NCBI GenBank assembly: GCA_921293015.1
Contig: OV121096.1
Span: forward strand, 11,225,000-11,288,999
DNA from: Phorcus lineatus
Lineage: Eukaryota > Mollusca > Gastropoda > Trochida > Trochidae
Length of the DNA stretch: 64,000 nt
Direction of reading: 5' to 3'
Below the pieces are notes generated by a model. That model did no database searches. It worked only from the letters and a program-made list of their open reading frames with translations, and was not told where the DNA came from. Shown here piece after piece: positions 34,477-46,829 of the stretch. How positions within the stretch are numbered: the first letter of the stretch is position 1; each line of letters starts with the position of its first letter. The translations under genes and the position numbers were made by a program.

Positions 34477-37400
34477 ATTCAATGTACAAATTTGGTTGGA
34501 CCCATCGTGTAGTGTTTCCATATAATCAAACTCGAGGCATTAACAGCCGCCTTTTCAACAATAAGTATAATACCAATGTTTGAGACTTTCCTTTCTACAA
34601 CAATATATAGATTTGTTATTTCTATTCCATTATTTCAATAGCGGCTTTTTACTAAGACTTTTTATCCTCCGACTTGACGATTGTTTACAGTTATATGAAA
34701 TGACCTTCGTGTATGTTTGTCTATAGTTAGTTTGTCGCCGTTCAGTGGCATCATATCCTAGAAAATTGTATCCCAACATGAACTAAAAAACCTAATATAT
34801 CCAACTCGAAGAGAGTAATACTTTGTGTGTGGAAGATCGTCGTGTGAAGATGTGGCTTTCTAAGTATAAAACGTTTTCCTGCTTAAATTTCCTTCTTTAG
34901 AAACACAAAGAATAAATTTCATGACTTACCTGAATAAAATTTGGAAATTTCATCTAGTAACAAGAGTAACACTTTTCAGATTATGAATGTCATTACAATC
35001 TATGCTGTCATGGAGAAGATAATTGGAATATTGCATTACGGTGGCGACATGAAAAACGTAATTTGTTGCTCAAACAAACTTTAAATGTGAAACTGTTGCC
35101 ATATGAAGATTTTGGTTTTCAATACGGACTATATTTTGGGAGCTTTCCATGAAAATTCAGTTAAGATTTGTTTCAAGGCCGGAACTAAAGACTACATACA
35201 TCTAATATGTCAAATTAAAGTCAATAAAAATTTGAAAAGGTTATCAGCTTGCAATTGTATTTTTTAACTGGTTGCTGTTTCCATAAAAACACAACTTACA
35301 TTTTCGTAAAGAGAACCTAAATTGAAAACGCTAATGCTTAGCTCAATAACATTTTGGGTGTGGAACAAACAACTGGTTTATGATAAACATATCACCAATA
35401 ACTTGAGTACCTCTCAACTAAATGATACATAAATGACAATTACTTGTTTTTTAAGAGAACAAACTTATCATTGACGCAGCCGAAATCACACGTTCTTATG
35501 TCATGAATACCAGTTGAATGATATGTCAAACACCTTCAACTCCTATCTGTTCTTCGGTTTGCTTTAGGTATGTTATCAAAAGGACTTTGAATTGACTGAC
35601 GCGTGTCATTGACTGCTTTAGATCAAAAGGCACCTTTATGCATTCATATTGTACTTAAACGGGTTGCTTTTAATTAACAGCAAGTCTTTCTCAATAAATT
35701 TAAATTCGATATAGTTTGGCATAAATGCTTCCAAAAACTAGTTACTTTCACTGAGTTGACGTTGAGCAACAGTCTCAAATATTTTCAGGATCCTGTCTGT
35801 CCAATTACATGAATACTAGTTATATGACTAGTTTTAATTTATTTTTTTTTGTATGCTATAGATTAGTTTCCAAAACTAGGTGGGGTCTGTCTGGCTCGTT
35901 ATATTGTCTGGTGTTCGATAAAAAAATAACAACTAGAAATTACATCTTGATATTTATGTATATAATTTTGCATTTATGACTTTTAGCAATAATTATGCTT
36001 TTAGACAAAATGTTCGAAATAACAGGGGTGTTCCATTGGTACCTAACCTCAAATAGAAAACGATACAATTGTAGCTGTGATACTTTAGTTGTACTGCCAC
36101 TAAACTGAGTAACAAAAGAATTGCACCTCATTTTCAACAGAGAAGAAAACAATATTCTGCTGCCAGAGAATGGCGACTCTGAATGTTTGAGATAGGCATA
36201 TGTTTTGTGAAGAGGTGCTCACAATTCCATTCATCAGAGTAAAAGTTTTATTTTATAACTGTTCAAATACACTATTGGTCCTGAAATCTTTTAAATGTTT
36301 TTTTCGCCAGACTGTTCTAAATTAAAGTTTAAAAATTATGAAATGCAAAAATTTAGTTTATAACAGATGTTATCGACAAATATGACTTTAACTGACTAAC
36401 GCATTTTTACTGTAGCACGCAAAAAAAACCGACCTGAAATTCCCTTCACTCCTATCTCGTCTAGTTACAGAAATACCAAACGACGATTACTTTAGGTGCA
36501 CTATTCAGCAACATGAACAGATGTTGTATTATTATTCTAAATTTAGTTCAGTTGAATTCTGAAGACAAGGTATATCTCATTTTCAGTAGCATTCATTACT
36601 CGTGGATTGAGATATAAATACTTTGTATGGTGACTTTTTTTTGTTACTCAGTTTATCTTTCAACCTTCAGGATCTTTTCTGTTATTTTCAATATCACAAT
36701 CCCCAAATGTTTGACCTCTTATATAGGTTCCAACAAAACCGTTTAAATCATCAATAAAACATTTGGAAACAAACTATTTATGTATGTTTTGAGTGTATGA
36801 GATAGGTTTATACTCTGTCCACCTATAAAGCTTCTACCCTTCTTCTTACCAAATGAGTTTTTAGCAAGACATTGCATATAAAATTGAAATGAATTAGCGT
36901 GAATGGGCGTGTCCTTCATTAAAGCCCCCAAAAATTAAGCAATCCAAATGTTTGGTTATTATTCATGTCTTGAAACATATTAATGATAACAAATTATAAA
37001 AGCTTCAATTTGGGAGATACAGGTCGTTTCTTGTTGAATTTTACAGTATGACAACTCTCTCCAAGAGAACATAATCAAGATATATGAAAATATCTTTGCA
37101 CGAGTTATGGATCCCTAAAAAGAAATGAAAATATTTAAAATAAAGAGAGCAAACGACAAAGAGAACATAGGTTCATGAAGGCAATTACTAATTGAACACC
37201 TCTTGTAATTAACTCCTACAATAACAAGAGAATGATAGAAAAAGCTTTGTTCGAAGAAATAAGAAATTGTAGCCCCTTTCATGCCTAATTGACATTAAAT
37301 ATGATATTGACGACTTTTTATGCCCATCGACCGGAAAAGTGATTGTTGCGTGTTGTAGATGATAAGGGCAATCAAAGATGAGATCGAACAACGAAGTAGA

Positions 37401-39115
37401 TTGCACAGTGTCGTGTTAACAAGATGTAAACAAATAAACACAGCTGCAATTGTTTTCATAATGTCACTTAAGAAACAACGAAAAATTTTTCCAAACACTG
37501 AACAATCAAAAAGTTTTATATTTTACGTATCAATTTTGCAATTCAAGATTTCAAAGTCAGTAGCGCAAAACGTAACACACTCTCATGTTACTACTGTGTT
37601 ACTATTTGGATTTGCATTTCAACGAGATATATTCGTTTCATTGCTTACTGCATACAAAGGTTTAAAGGGGCTGTAGCCCATTTTTAAAAACACTAATTTC
37701 TTCAAATTTTCTCGCAATAATCATTAGATATGCCAAATGTATTATCTACAGAGGGTCAAACATCTCATTACTCAACGCAATTATCGTAGAAGAAATTATC
37801 AAGTATCAAGCAAACTTCATTGGTTGCCATTTTCGTATGAACGTCTTTGAATCATTTCAGGTAGGAAAATAGATTCGCATAGTATAATTTTGCATTTTAG
37901 ATTACTTCCTTTGATTTAAACTGAGTTGTCTTTTTTGTGTTTAATGACTTATTTATGAAAATAAAGTGCTACTGCCCACTTATACTTATTAAAAAAAATC
38001 TGAAATGCTCCACTAAGATACTCGAATAGACCTCACCAGGCCCCGTTACGCGAACCGACAGGTTAGTCTGCGAACAAATTCTTCTTAGCCAACCAGCGAG
38101 TTTGTCCCGTATTTATTACTGTAAGGTGCAGGCGAATATATATCGCTTGTACGCGAATAATCTTCAGCACTCGGAAAACGAACATTTCCTACTGTTTTCC
38201 GAATGTCGAGCTGCCTAAATATCCGAATTAAGTATTGTACGTTGCCTTCAGTGTATCCTGGCTCGGGTAAAATTTTATGGAGTTATCTTTCGTTAAACAT
38301 ATTCTGCGCACATATTCATTCTAGAACGTAATGTTCTAGTAGACGGGTCCAATCAAAAATGATATTTCTGGAAACAGATACGTTGAATCAACGTTTTGTA
38401 TGTTGGTTTGTAATATTCCCTGAATATTCTTTATATTCGTGAAAAGAAATTACCGTAAACATGTTCATAAAAGAAGAATACCAAAACAGACACAACTACC
38501 AATAAGAGGTTTATTGTTAATCATATGTCAGTAATATTCGATGTACATTTGCTAATGAGATTGGACCCGTGTTCCTTAGAGAACGAGATGCTATAATTTA
38601 TTCTGTCCTCTCTTTGATGAATTAAAGGACATATGCAAATTACTTCAACATTTTCTTTGAAAAATGGAAAGATTATATGACTTGCATCGTCGATATACGA
38701 AAGTACTTTTAATGTTGTTGAAGACCGTCGATTGACGCGCATTGCGATTGCTTGAAGATATCTGCACCAAGCCAATGTGATCAAGAGGCCAAAATGAACC
38801 TGACGGCTTGAGCAAACGGACTTGAGAGAGCTATAATCTGCGTAGCGTAGTGCAGCAATATTAGAGTGTAATTTAATAAGATGGAACAAGGTACAGGTGA
38901 CGTCGTTCTTGCGACCTTGAATTGCCTCCGCTTTACAGTCTACAAACTCAAACAACGTTCGAAGTCAGAATGACAACACAGCAACCAAACCATAGTGAAC
39001 ACGCCCATCAAAGACCATCTCGGTATAATTCACATTTGAAACTTCAGTATACAAACAGTGGACAGTAATTATTCCAGAATTATTTCAACGTTGCATTAAG
39101 CTGCCCCTTTGTCAA

Positions 39116-39121
39116 TTTATT
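39116..39121 (-). promoter_or_regulatory. Candidate polyadenylation signal of gene B
   Basis: AATAAA on the minus strand about 510 nt after the stop. Another lies near 38515-38510. AT-rich sequence makes such hexamers common. Confidence 0.25.
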
Positions 39122-39630
39122 TGTCATAAGCGATCCAAGCAATACTTACAAAGTTACCTATGGTAAGCAATCTAAACAAACAATGTAATGTTTGAATGAA
39201 AGGGACAAATTCAAATTGCAAGCTGTAATTGCTATTCTAGACGTAGATACGCGGAATAAATGTTTTCAGTTGATTTGTAATATTAATTTGTTGTTTACTC
39301 GTTGATCCAAATCCTTTAAATGAAATACTCACCATGATGAACCAAAAGTAAGACCAGAACTTACGGAAATACTAAAATAGATTTCATGTCGATTTGTTCA
39401 CAGACATATTCAAAATAAATATGCAAAATCCTTTGCAACAAATGTAACTGGATCAATTAAATTACTGATCCTTGAGAAATGACGAACTAGTACAACATGT
39501 AATTTGTTTCCGAAAAATAACCTTTTCCTTTATACGTAATAACACTTGAGTATATTGAATCACATGTTACACAAGTTTATCGGGAAAAGTTTTGCAGTGT
39601 AAACAAAGTTGGATTGTGTTCGTGGACTTG

Positions 39631-39802
39631 TCAGTATTTCATTGCCTTCTTCATTTCAAACACACTTCCATCACGGTTGGTTCGTTTTGGTCCCCGTGCT
39701 TCTGGCACATTGTGAACCCTCTTGGTTTTCTTCCTGTTCAGAACATTCATAGGTTTTAAGTCTACTGAATTAGAAATGAAAGCGCCATTCAGGCGAGATG
39801 AG
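39631..39802 (-). CDS. Gene B exon 26: cytoplasmic tail and stop codon
   Basis: It encodes SSRLNGAFISNSVDLKPMN, then VLNRKKTKRVHNVPEARGPK, ending FEMKKAMKY and stop. The 56-residue tail is rich in K and R (RKKTKR, PKRTNR) with no recognised signalling motif. The gene A tail is only about 14 residues and has no such clusters. Confidence 0.78.
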
Positions 39803-39928
39803 CTAAAACAGAAACAAATACATTCCATTTAACCCTTTCACATTTTCACCAGAGCAACGACTTTCAAGTGAATAGGAATAACAAACGAGAGTTCAAATAT
39901 ATATGGCTAATACAAAAATTGCACAAAC

Positions 39929-40016
39929 CATTTGCAATAGAAGTAGACGGCAATTCCAAGTGCAAGGGCTGGTACTGGAATAAGTGCAGCACACAGGATA
40001 ACCATCAGGGGCACCC
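39929..40016 (-). CDS. Gene B exon 25: transmembrane segment
   Basis: 88 bp encoding GVPLMVILCAALIPVPALAL then GIAVYFYCK: about 23 hydrophobic residues followed by a basic residue, as expected for a stop-transfer membrane anchor of a type I protein. Identical length to gene A 33815-33902 and in the same phase. Confidence 0.82.
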
Positions 40017-40108
40017 CTGTTAACACAACTAACCTATTGAAAAATATGTGTTTGACATGGATAGTTTTTGAAAGCAACCTTTAATATTCACACCTTTGTA
40101 TATGGAAA

Positions 40109-40173
40109 TTATATTATATTATATTATATTATATTATATTATATTATATTATATTATATTATATTATATTATA
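40109..40173. repeat. (ATATT)n microsatellite
   Basis: About 13 units of ATATT between the TM exon and the microexon of gene B. Confidence 0.9.
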
Positions 40174-40352
40174 TATGAAAATAAACATGTTTCAGTTTCC
40201 CTTTACTTCCTGTTTTTATGTTGATAACTTAATTTAAGACCCCATCGAATATGATCTATTGAGCAATTATCCTCTTGTAATACGTCAAACTATTTCATTT
40301 ATGTCCTTCGTACTACATATTTGCATACATGTATGTAATAAGCACCACTCAC

Positions 40353-40367
40353 CTGACGATATGTCAA
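40353..40367 (-). CDS. Gene B exon 24: 15-nt juxtamembrane microexon
   Basis: Fifteen nucleotides flanked by TTGCAG and GTGAGT give IDISSG when joined to their neighbours in phase 1, linking the last GCC2 to the transmembrane exon. Gene A has a 24-nt microexon in the same position (32416-32439), which supports it. Confidence 0.7.
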
Positions 40368-42255
40368 CTGCAATGAGAAAAAATATATGTGAGTTTAGGA
40401 TATTGCATAAGGACTTTTACTATTTTAGGAACATTTAGAGGAAATTGCATGTTTGTACACGAAACATATAAACTTTTATCAATATTACAGTCAATTTCTG
40501 TTTCTAAATCTAATAAACACTTAAATATCACTGGCAACAGTCCTCCTTACTATAAAATCCACATAAACGTTAGCGAGGTCATATTTTTCGTATGAGTGTA
40601 TATCATTCAAGCAAGGCACGCGCAAGAAATCACATATGACTATAGCAGGCAGTGACTGGAGAATTTGACCGTGTTCTAGCTCCTGAAAAGCCAATTGAGA
40701 AACCTTCTCTTCTAAAAATCTTACCTCTCTCTGTAATAGGCAATCTTATCTACATTTGTATATTTCAAAAGATACCATGCGTCAAAATATCACCTTGTCA
40801 TACGATATACAGCATCATAGGTGGTGCTTTGTTTTTACATTTTTTCTACGACGCTAACTTAGCCACGGAAAATATCCAGTATATGATTGCGTTAACAAAT
40901 AAGTCTTAATCACCTATGTCCTGCTTTATTTCCAACACTCGCTCTCGCTCGGGAAACAACAACATTAAGGCACTCGTGTCTTACAAATTAGCTATACAGT
41001 ATGGCAACATGACTAATAAAATGTTTGTATTTTCGTAAATCGTCAATATAACCGTATCCTTTCTACTGTACTCACTTGTGCATTCCTCGGGACCCAGAGA
41101 TCCTTTCCCGGGTGTGGATGTTCCTTCAGGGCAGGGTTCACAGGACGAGACAGCTGTCTTCTTGTTGTAGCGACCAATACCACACAACTCACAATACCCG
41201 TTTATGTAAAAAGTCCCTGGTCCACACGGCACTACAAAACTCAAAGAACATAGCATCACTTTGTCATTTCCTATTTAGCTGCTGAAGGATTAAGTTACGG
41301 ATCCACATATTACTTAATTTATTTTGTTATTATTTCAATTTTGTTGACAAAAGGGGACTCGTAAATTAGTTTTTCATTTGTTTCGTTGTTTACTGTTTTC
41401 TTCAATGAAACTTCAGTTCAGTTCTTTACAACTCTTTTCTTGAGCTTTGTTATATAATCCGTTGTAACATTTTCTTTAGACAATGACTTTCGACTTCTAT
41501 TTAGTACGATTTCCACTATTTTTTAAAACCAAATACCTGAGTTTTAAACGCAATGAATGACAATTGGGCGATAATTCAGTCAGATGAAAATTGCCACGTT
41601 GTGCCGAAAGACACAATTACAAGACATAACCTATACAATGATAAGAACTCGTTTTCTGGTTTCCTCTGCACTAGGTCTGGGAAAATTCAGTGTAACTGTA
41701 TGTTCTGACGTTAGTTCATTTTATCTATCACAGGGCTATCGACGACACCCTTCAGTGCGTTTTCACGCCAACCATCTTTTTTCTGTGATTGTCGCCTTTA
41801 CGGGGTATTGTAAGACCGTGTGGGGAGAGAACCACAGGACGAGTTCGTATCCCGTTAAGAACAAATATTTTAAACCATTGATTAAATTATTCTTTCATGA
41901 TATAATAACAGAGTGAGTATTTTTTATACGTCGCACTCATTTAGAGTTGATGATCACTTTAACTAGTTTTAAAAAATGATTGCAATTTTTTGTTAAAACC
42001 TTGTTAGTTTTTTTTAAAACGTCACATTCATTAAAAGCTGACGTCCGATCACTATAACAAGTTTTCTTAGTAATAATAATCCTGCACATTAGCAATGACT
42101 TATTAAATTTTGTTATGAAATAGTTTAAGGGTTGACCTTGCTAGTAAAGAAATTTATTTGGAATATAATAGCATTAAAGTTTACAACATTGGTTGACATA
42201 TCTAATATTTGTTTTGCAATGATTCGGTGCATAATGGTGTAGGAATAACCCTCAC
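40368..42255. other. Gene B introns around GCC2 exon 41076-41231
   Basis: Two introns of 0.7 and 1.0 kb flank the exon. Open frames here (for example 40652-40909 and 41584-41916, plus) show no domain. Confidence 0.4.
41076..41231 (-). CDS. Gene B exon 23: GCC2/GCC3 repeat
   Basis: 156 bp, PCGPGTFYINGYCELCGIGR, then YNKKTAVSSCEPCPEGTSTP and GPEEC. Canonical GCC2/GCC3 pattern. It is the last extracellular domain and pairs with gene A 31973-32134. Confidence 0.88.
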
Positions 42256-42435
42256 CGCAGTAATAATTGACGTCAGCATATCCAACTGGACACGTGACGT
42301 GTCCAACCATATCCGGTTCAGAAGTCAAATGGTATTCAGACCCCTCCACGGTGACAGCAAAGTTCCCATCGATAGCAGAAGAGTTCAGTTGCACGATCGC
42401 ATCACTCAGCGCCGTCAAACTTTTTTGAGTGCCCA
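42256..42435 (-). CDS. Gene B exon 22: middle domain 2, second part
   Basis: 180 bp with GTQKSLTALSDAIVQLNSSA, IDGNFAVTVEGSEYHL and VTCPVGYADVNYYC. It matches gene A 23999-24193 (195 bp). The terminal cysteines lead straight into the GCC2 exon. Acceptor GCACTGTAG, donor GTGAGG, phase 1. Confidence 0.75.
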
Positions 42436-42570
42436 CTACAGTGCAAAAAATCCCGACGTGTCTATGTATGCTTCCGTAAATACAGAAAACAAATGAGAAA
42501 TTGTTTAATTGGGTTCCCATTCTTTTAGAAAATTTTATCCTGGAAATGTGATTTCATTGATACCGATGTT

Positions 42571-42717
42571 TCTCTAAGATAATTCTATGCTATAAAAATA
42601 TTCAATGCTCTAAGATTATTCAATGCTCTAAGATTATTCTATACTCTAAGATTATTCAATGGTCTAAGATTATTCAATGTTCTTAGATTATTCAATGCTT
42701 TAAGATTATTCAATGCG
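42571..42717. repeat. 18-bp tandem repeat
   Basis: About eight copies of a unit like CTCTAAGATTATTCAATG in the intron between the two middle-domain-2 exons of gene B. Confidence 0.85.
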
Positions 42718-42832
42718 GTATTCGAAAATGTCTTGTTTTAGTAAGAATATCACAAATGGCCTTCTTTCATTTGTCAGTTAACACAATGTACCAACTTCTT
42801 GATCAAACTATGGTAGATTATAAAACCCTGAC

Positions 42833-43078
42833 CGCTGATAGGCTGGCTGGCTATCGTGATGACAAAGCTTTCAAAGACGATATCTCTTTTCTGCCTGTCG
42901 TTGTCACACTTGTTGATGTCGATACTCTTGATGTAGCATGTGTTGTCATTGATGCAGCTTATTCTTTCAATCTCTTCCGTCACCCGTTTTTCTACTTGAT
43001 CTTTGTTCAGGGGATTACATGGTAAATCTACGTAGGCTGCTTCGTAATCAACTTCCAGGACACTCGCTGGGTCTATTG
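42833..43078 (-). CDS. Gene B exon 21: middle domain 2, first part
   Basis: It encodes DPASVLEVDYEAAYVDLPC, VEKRVTEEIERISCINDNTC, then NDRQKRDIVFESFVITIAS. Like middle domain 1 it has a helix with acidic/basic residues, a CINDNTC motif and an R-Q-K-R site followed by a strand. The donor could be GTCAGG after 42833 or GTTTTA seven codon-bases later; both keep phase 1. Confidence 0.75.
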
Positions 43079-43643
43079 CTAAAAATTCAAACACAACATC
43101 CAACTAAAACAATGCAATTCATGAATTTCTTCAAAGGCATTTAGAAGTTGGTGTGATAATACTAGAAAATTCTGATGGATAACAACTTCTTTATTTGATA
43201 TCTCACGACGTTTCTGGGCTACTTCTTGCCCCTTCTTCAGGTGACTGTTGATATGATACAAAGTATGGTATATATACATATATTACATGAAGCCAGATAG
43301 GTATTTAGCTATAAGATAATTCATATCTAGAGTGTATTGTCATATTTTCCCTTAAACCTATTCACTAGAAAAATAACTACATCATTTGCGATCAAACTCA
43401 TATTATTCAATATGATTTTATTTCAAAGACCAAGGCATGTTCGAAAATCGTTTTCTTGTTTCCGTTGTAACTTTTGATTTTTTAAAATATAGTAAGTAAT
43501 GTATAAAGATACCAAGATCCTAAAGCAAATATTTGCAGGAACAAAAAATAGCGTCCAATTGTAACATAAATAACGAGGAAAGATATGAGTTCAATCGCCT
43601 CTCGTAAGAAATAATACAATTAATAAATCATATTTTTACTTAC
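43079..43643. other. Gene B intron with retroelement-like motif
   Basis: At 43203-43243 the minus strand reads CCTGAAGAAGGGGCAAGAAG then TAGCCCAGAAACGTCG, resembling a sequence often seen near ends of Penelope-like and other retroelements. Confidence 0.35.
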
Positions 43644-43847
43644 GCATGCAGTTGGGAAGGTTTCCGTTCGGGTTATCCTTGGTGATTTGGCTCCATGTGT
43701 ACCCAGTTTCTGTTCCACATTTGTATTCAGTTAAAGGTTCTCGATCAAAGTCATACCCATCGTTACATACCATCTTGCATCGCTGTATTCCGACCTCATC
43801 TTCACAGCGCAGAGCTCCATTTGCCGGAGTTTTAAGAACTGCGCAAA
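43644..43847 (-). CDS. Gene B exon 20: CCP/sushi domain
   Basis: 204 bp, VCAVLKTPANGALRCEDEVG, then QRCKMVCNDGYDF and YKCGTETGYTWS, ending NLPNC. The acceptor was placed upstream of the first cysteine. It precedes the second middle domain and pairs with gene A 22112-22321 (210 bp). Confidence 0.85.
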
Positions 43848-44256
43848 CTGGAACCAGGGACCAATAACAAATGGTGAATACAAGTAAAAGCGTCCCACAG
43901 GTTGTTGCTTAAGTACGAACCATATCATAGGTCCCGAGTTTGATACAATCGTCTCCTTAAACTTATACCATTATCTCTAAAATCCCAAATTATATTTCAA
44001 GGTGTTGATGATAATTTAGAAAACGGCCATATAAATATTAAGAATCGGAAATTATGCGTCCAATTTATATGATAATTAGTTAAATAACCTATTTGCCGTT
44101 ATTATTCGATCATTAATCACTACTTTTAATTTGTTTATTATCATTTTACTGAACGGATACGAATTCAGATGGTCATTTTCAAAAATGACTATTACCTCTA
44201 GATGAAATAATACCATTTATAAAGTTTAACATATTTGACTCTGTGCTCCTTGTTAC

Positions 44257-44427
44257 CAGGGCAATCGCGGTCGTTGCAGACCCCGGTTTCATTCTGGGGA
44301 CCTGCACAGGCACTTCCTCCATTTTGTGGTAGTGGATCGTCACAAAGGCGCACGCGCTGTCTTTGACCTTGGCCACACGTTGCGGAACACGAGGACCAGT
44401 TGCCCCACGGACCCCAGTTGCCATGCA
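44257..44427 (-). CDS. Gene B exon 19: thrombospondin type 1 repeat
   Basis: 171 bp encoding HGNWGPWGNWSSCSATCGQG, then QRQRVRLCDDPLPQNGGSAC and CNDRDC. It shows W..W..W..CS.TCG.G...R.R.C, the canonical TSP1 motif with potential C-mannosylation (W..W) and O-fucosylation (CS.TCG) sites. Same length as gene A 19281-19451. Confidence 0.92.
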
Positions 44428-46332
44428 CTGGAAGGGAATATATATTAATATCAGTGCATGAGCTACATCTACATCTACATCTCCTACTTCACAAACAACG
44501 TCGCTGATAATCTTAACAATACAAAAAGTTAACAGTCGTTGATGGTAGGCACATCTCGAATACCTCGTTTATTAATTTACTTTATAATTTACACTTTTAT
44601 TTAATGAATTAACACTTTTAGATATTTTCTTTTATTCTGATTGGATGTAACAGATCATGTGACCGGTATTCAATACCATAATCCCAAAATATGATTTTAT
44701 TAAGTGTAACCCCTATATTTTTTCTTTTACTGAAAATGAACTTCAAGAATACTTTTTCAATGAAGCATTGCACAGCCATGTCACTACATTAGATATGTTG
44801 TTTTCAGATATGTCCATAAAAATTTAGTTAAAAATTTAATTGAGACAATTAATGAAAAATTTACTTATATACTTTGATTTTCTTTTTTTTATGTGAATAA
44901 AGTATTGTTCGTGATGTTGCATGAGTTCAAGTTAACTGCTGTATTAAAACCATATCAGTTGAACATGAATATTTCAAACCTATCATAGGCCAGTGAATAA
45001 ACACATTATGAAATCGTTTTCGTAATAAGGGCAAGGTAATGCAAATGATATTCTACATTCGCTTTTCACGACAAAAATTTCATTACATGATATTTATAAG
45101 GTAATTAGTGAAAAATTGCGATTTAGCTTATGTAAATCTAGAAGAAGGTATATATCTACCAAGGATTGAATCGCAGTACTTCCCAGTGTGGTCGGGCGTG
45201 CACATGCACGTGTAGGTTGAAATCCCGTCGAGACAGGTAGCACCATTATTACAGAGGTTGACATGACAGTCATCGATGTTTTCATCACAGTTATCGCCCT
45301 GATATCCTTCATTACACTCGCACGAGTAGTCATTCAGGAGGTCGTGGCATATTCCAAACTGGCAGGGACTTGATTCACATTCGTTTGTGTCTAAACACAC
45401 CAATACGTTCTACATAGTCATTTCAAAGGGGATGTGGCTGTTTTTTGTTGAGATTTTTAAAAAATCCACAAATAAACATTAGTTAATGCCAAATGCATTC
45501 AGAGGGTAAACCACATGGTCCATTCGTTTCAGAACTGCTTCTTTTAATGAAAACATTTGTCTCGGCATCGGTAACTTTTATTTCGCTTTTGCTCGACAAC
45601 TTTTTTTCATCTAAAAAAGTGACAATGTCCCTTTAAGCAACATGCATTCTGACATTTTAAAGTGAATGGTAACTAAATGAACAATCAAATTATTAAGCTT
45701 ACATTTTTCTGTAAGAATAGCACATACCACTCCAATAACCTTTTAAAAGTTTCCTGGTAACTTATCAAACAGTTCATGTCAACAAAATGGGCTTAAGGGG
45801 TAACTCCTATACTTGAATAAGAAACAAAAACATCGAAAATTAAATTGCATATCGTCTGATACAAGATTTACAAAATATATGAGAATATCGAATTTTACAA
45901 TTAAACTTTGCAAAAATTCCTACTTTTATTATAGAATAATCAGTTTAGAAGACATTTGATTTCTAAATACCATCTTAAAGAAAATCATTTAGAATCACAC
46001 TATTAAACGTGTTTATTTACACTACATACATGTATACAAAGGACAGATAAATTGTTTAACCAATAGAGAAAAAGATTTCAAGTGTAAATGTAACTTAATT
46101 TTCCAATTAAAAAAATCAAATACATCCTGAAATAATTTCAACAATTAATGTAAGAATTGATTTCTTTTACGATAAATCGTATGCTGTTGTTCTAGATTAT
46201 TTCAAAATGACAACTTATAACGTACTCTGCATAGTTTCAATTTACCAACAGCGGTCGATAAATTATCCAATGTGTTCATGTGGTACCATCAGTAAAATTC
46301 TTAAGTATGTGATAAGAATATGCTGTACTAAC
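44428..46332. other. Gene B introns either side of the EGF exon
   Basis: 0.73 and 0.94 kb of AT-rich intron around 45160-45390. Nothing recognised. Confidence 0.4.
45160..45390 (-). CDS. Gene B exon 18: two EGF-like domains
   Basis: 231 bp with TNECESSPCQFGICHDLLND and CECNEGYQGDNCDENIDDC, then NLCNNGATCLDG and CMCTPDHTGKYC. Both modules have six cysteines; D/N-E-N-I-D-D-C suggests calcium binding in the second. Exactly the length of gene A 17784-18014. Confidence 0.9.
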
Positions 46333-46509
46333 CGTCACACAAACTAGGAATCTGGAGGAAAGCGTCAGTCAGGTAGGAGGTTATGAACATGCCCCATGCA
46401 ACAATGTCTCCCTCCTTTTCAGAGAAACAAGAAAGGCCAGAGGGCGACGTGTCCATTGTTCCAGTGCTCCAAATGTTCAACTGTGATATGCTGCTTTGTA
46501 GGTCACTAC
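46333..46509 (-). CDS. Gene B exon 17: laminin-G/pentraxin-like domain, part 3
   Basis: 177 bp, encoding GSDLQSSISQLNIWSTGTMD, then GLSCFSEKEGDIVAWG and the end FLQIPSLCD. This is the closing strand and C-terminus of the pentraxin-like domain. It is fully open. The gene A equivalent is 52 bp shorter yet keeps the terminal PSLCD, which makes this exon the reference for the disruption discussed there. Confidence 0.8.
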
Positions 46510-46829
46510 CTGAGCAATGAGGAATATCATGAAAACATATTGTAAATCTTGACAAAGGCATTGCAGAATGAAATGAATAAGAGAAACTTTTCTGGATTTT
46601 GTTATTGTGCTTATACTGTACGTTTATGTCTATCCTGACATAATTTTGTGAGACAGGCTCGTGAATCCGTTTCGTTCGAGAAATAAATTAAATGACAACT
46701 TGATGATTGGACCAATGACAAAAATCCAATTTCTTAATGCATTTGGGTCACGCTTAATCCGTAATTATTGCTGTATAAAAGGACATGTCCGTTTAAAACA
46801 TTAAACATGAGCATCTTCGGGAACTGTAC

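Larger units (their letters stand above)
34151..39630. other. Intergenic region between convergent genes A and B
   Basis: 5.5 kb holding the 3' UTRs of both genes. An open frame of 144 codons at 38521-38955 (minus) has no domain I recognise. No RNA gene or third gene was seen. Confidence 0.5.

Noticed and set aside
38521-38955. 144-codon open frame in the intergenic region
   Set aside because: No domain, signal peptide or splice context recognised; reported only as part of the intergenic description.
43079-43279. Open frame with LKKGQEVAQKRREISNKEV
   Set aside because: It is a translation of the retroelement-like motif in an intron, not a gene.
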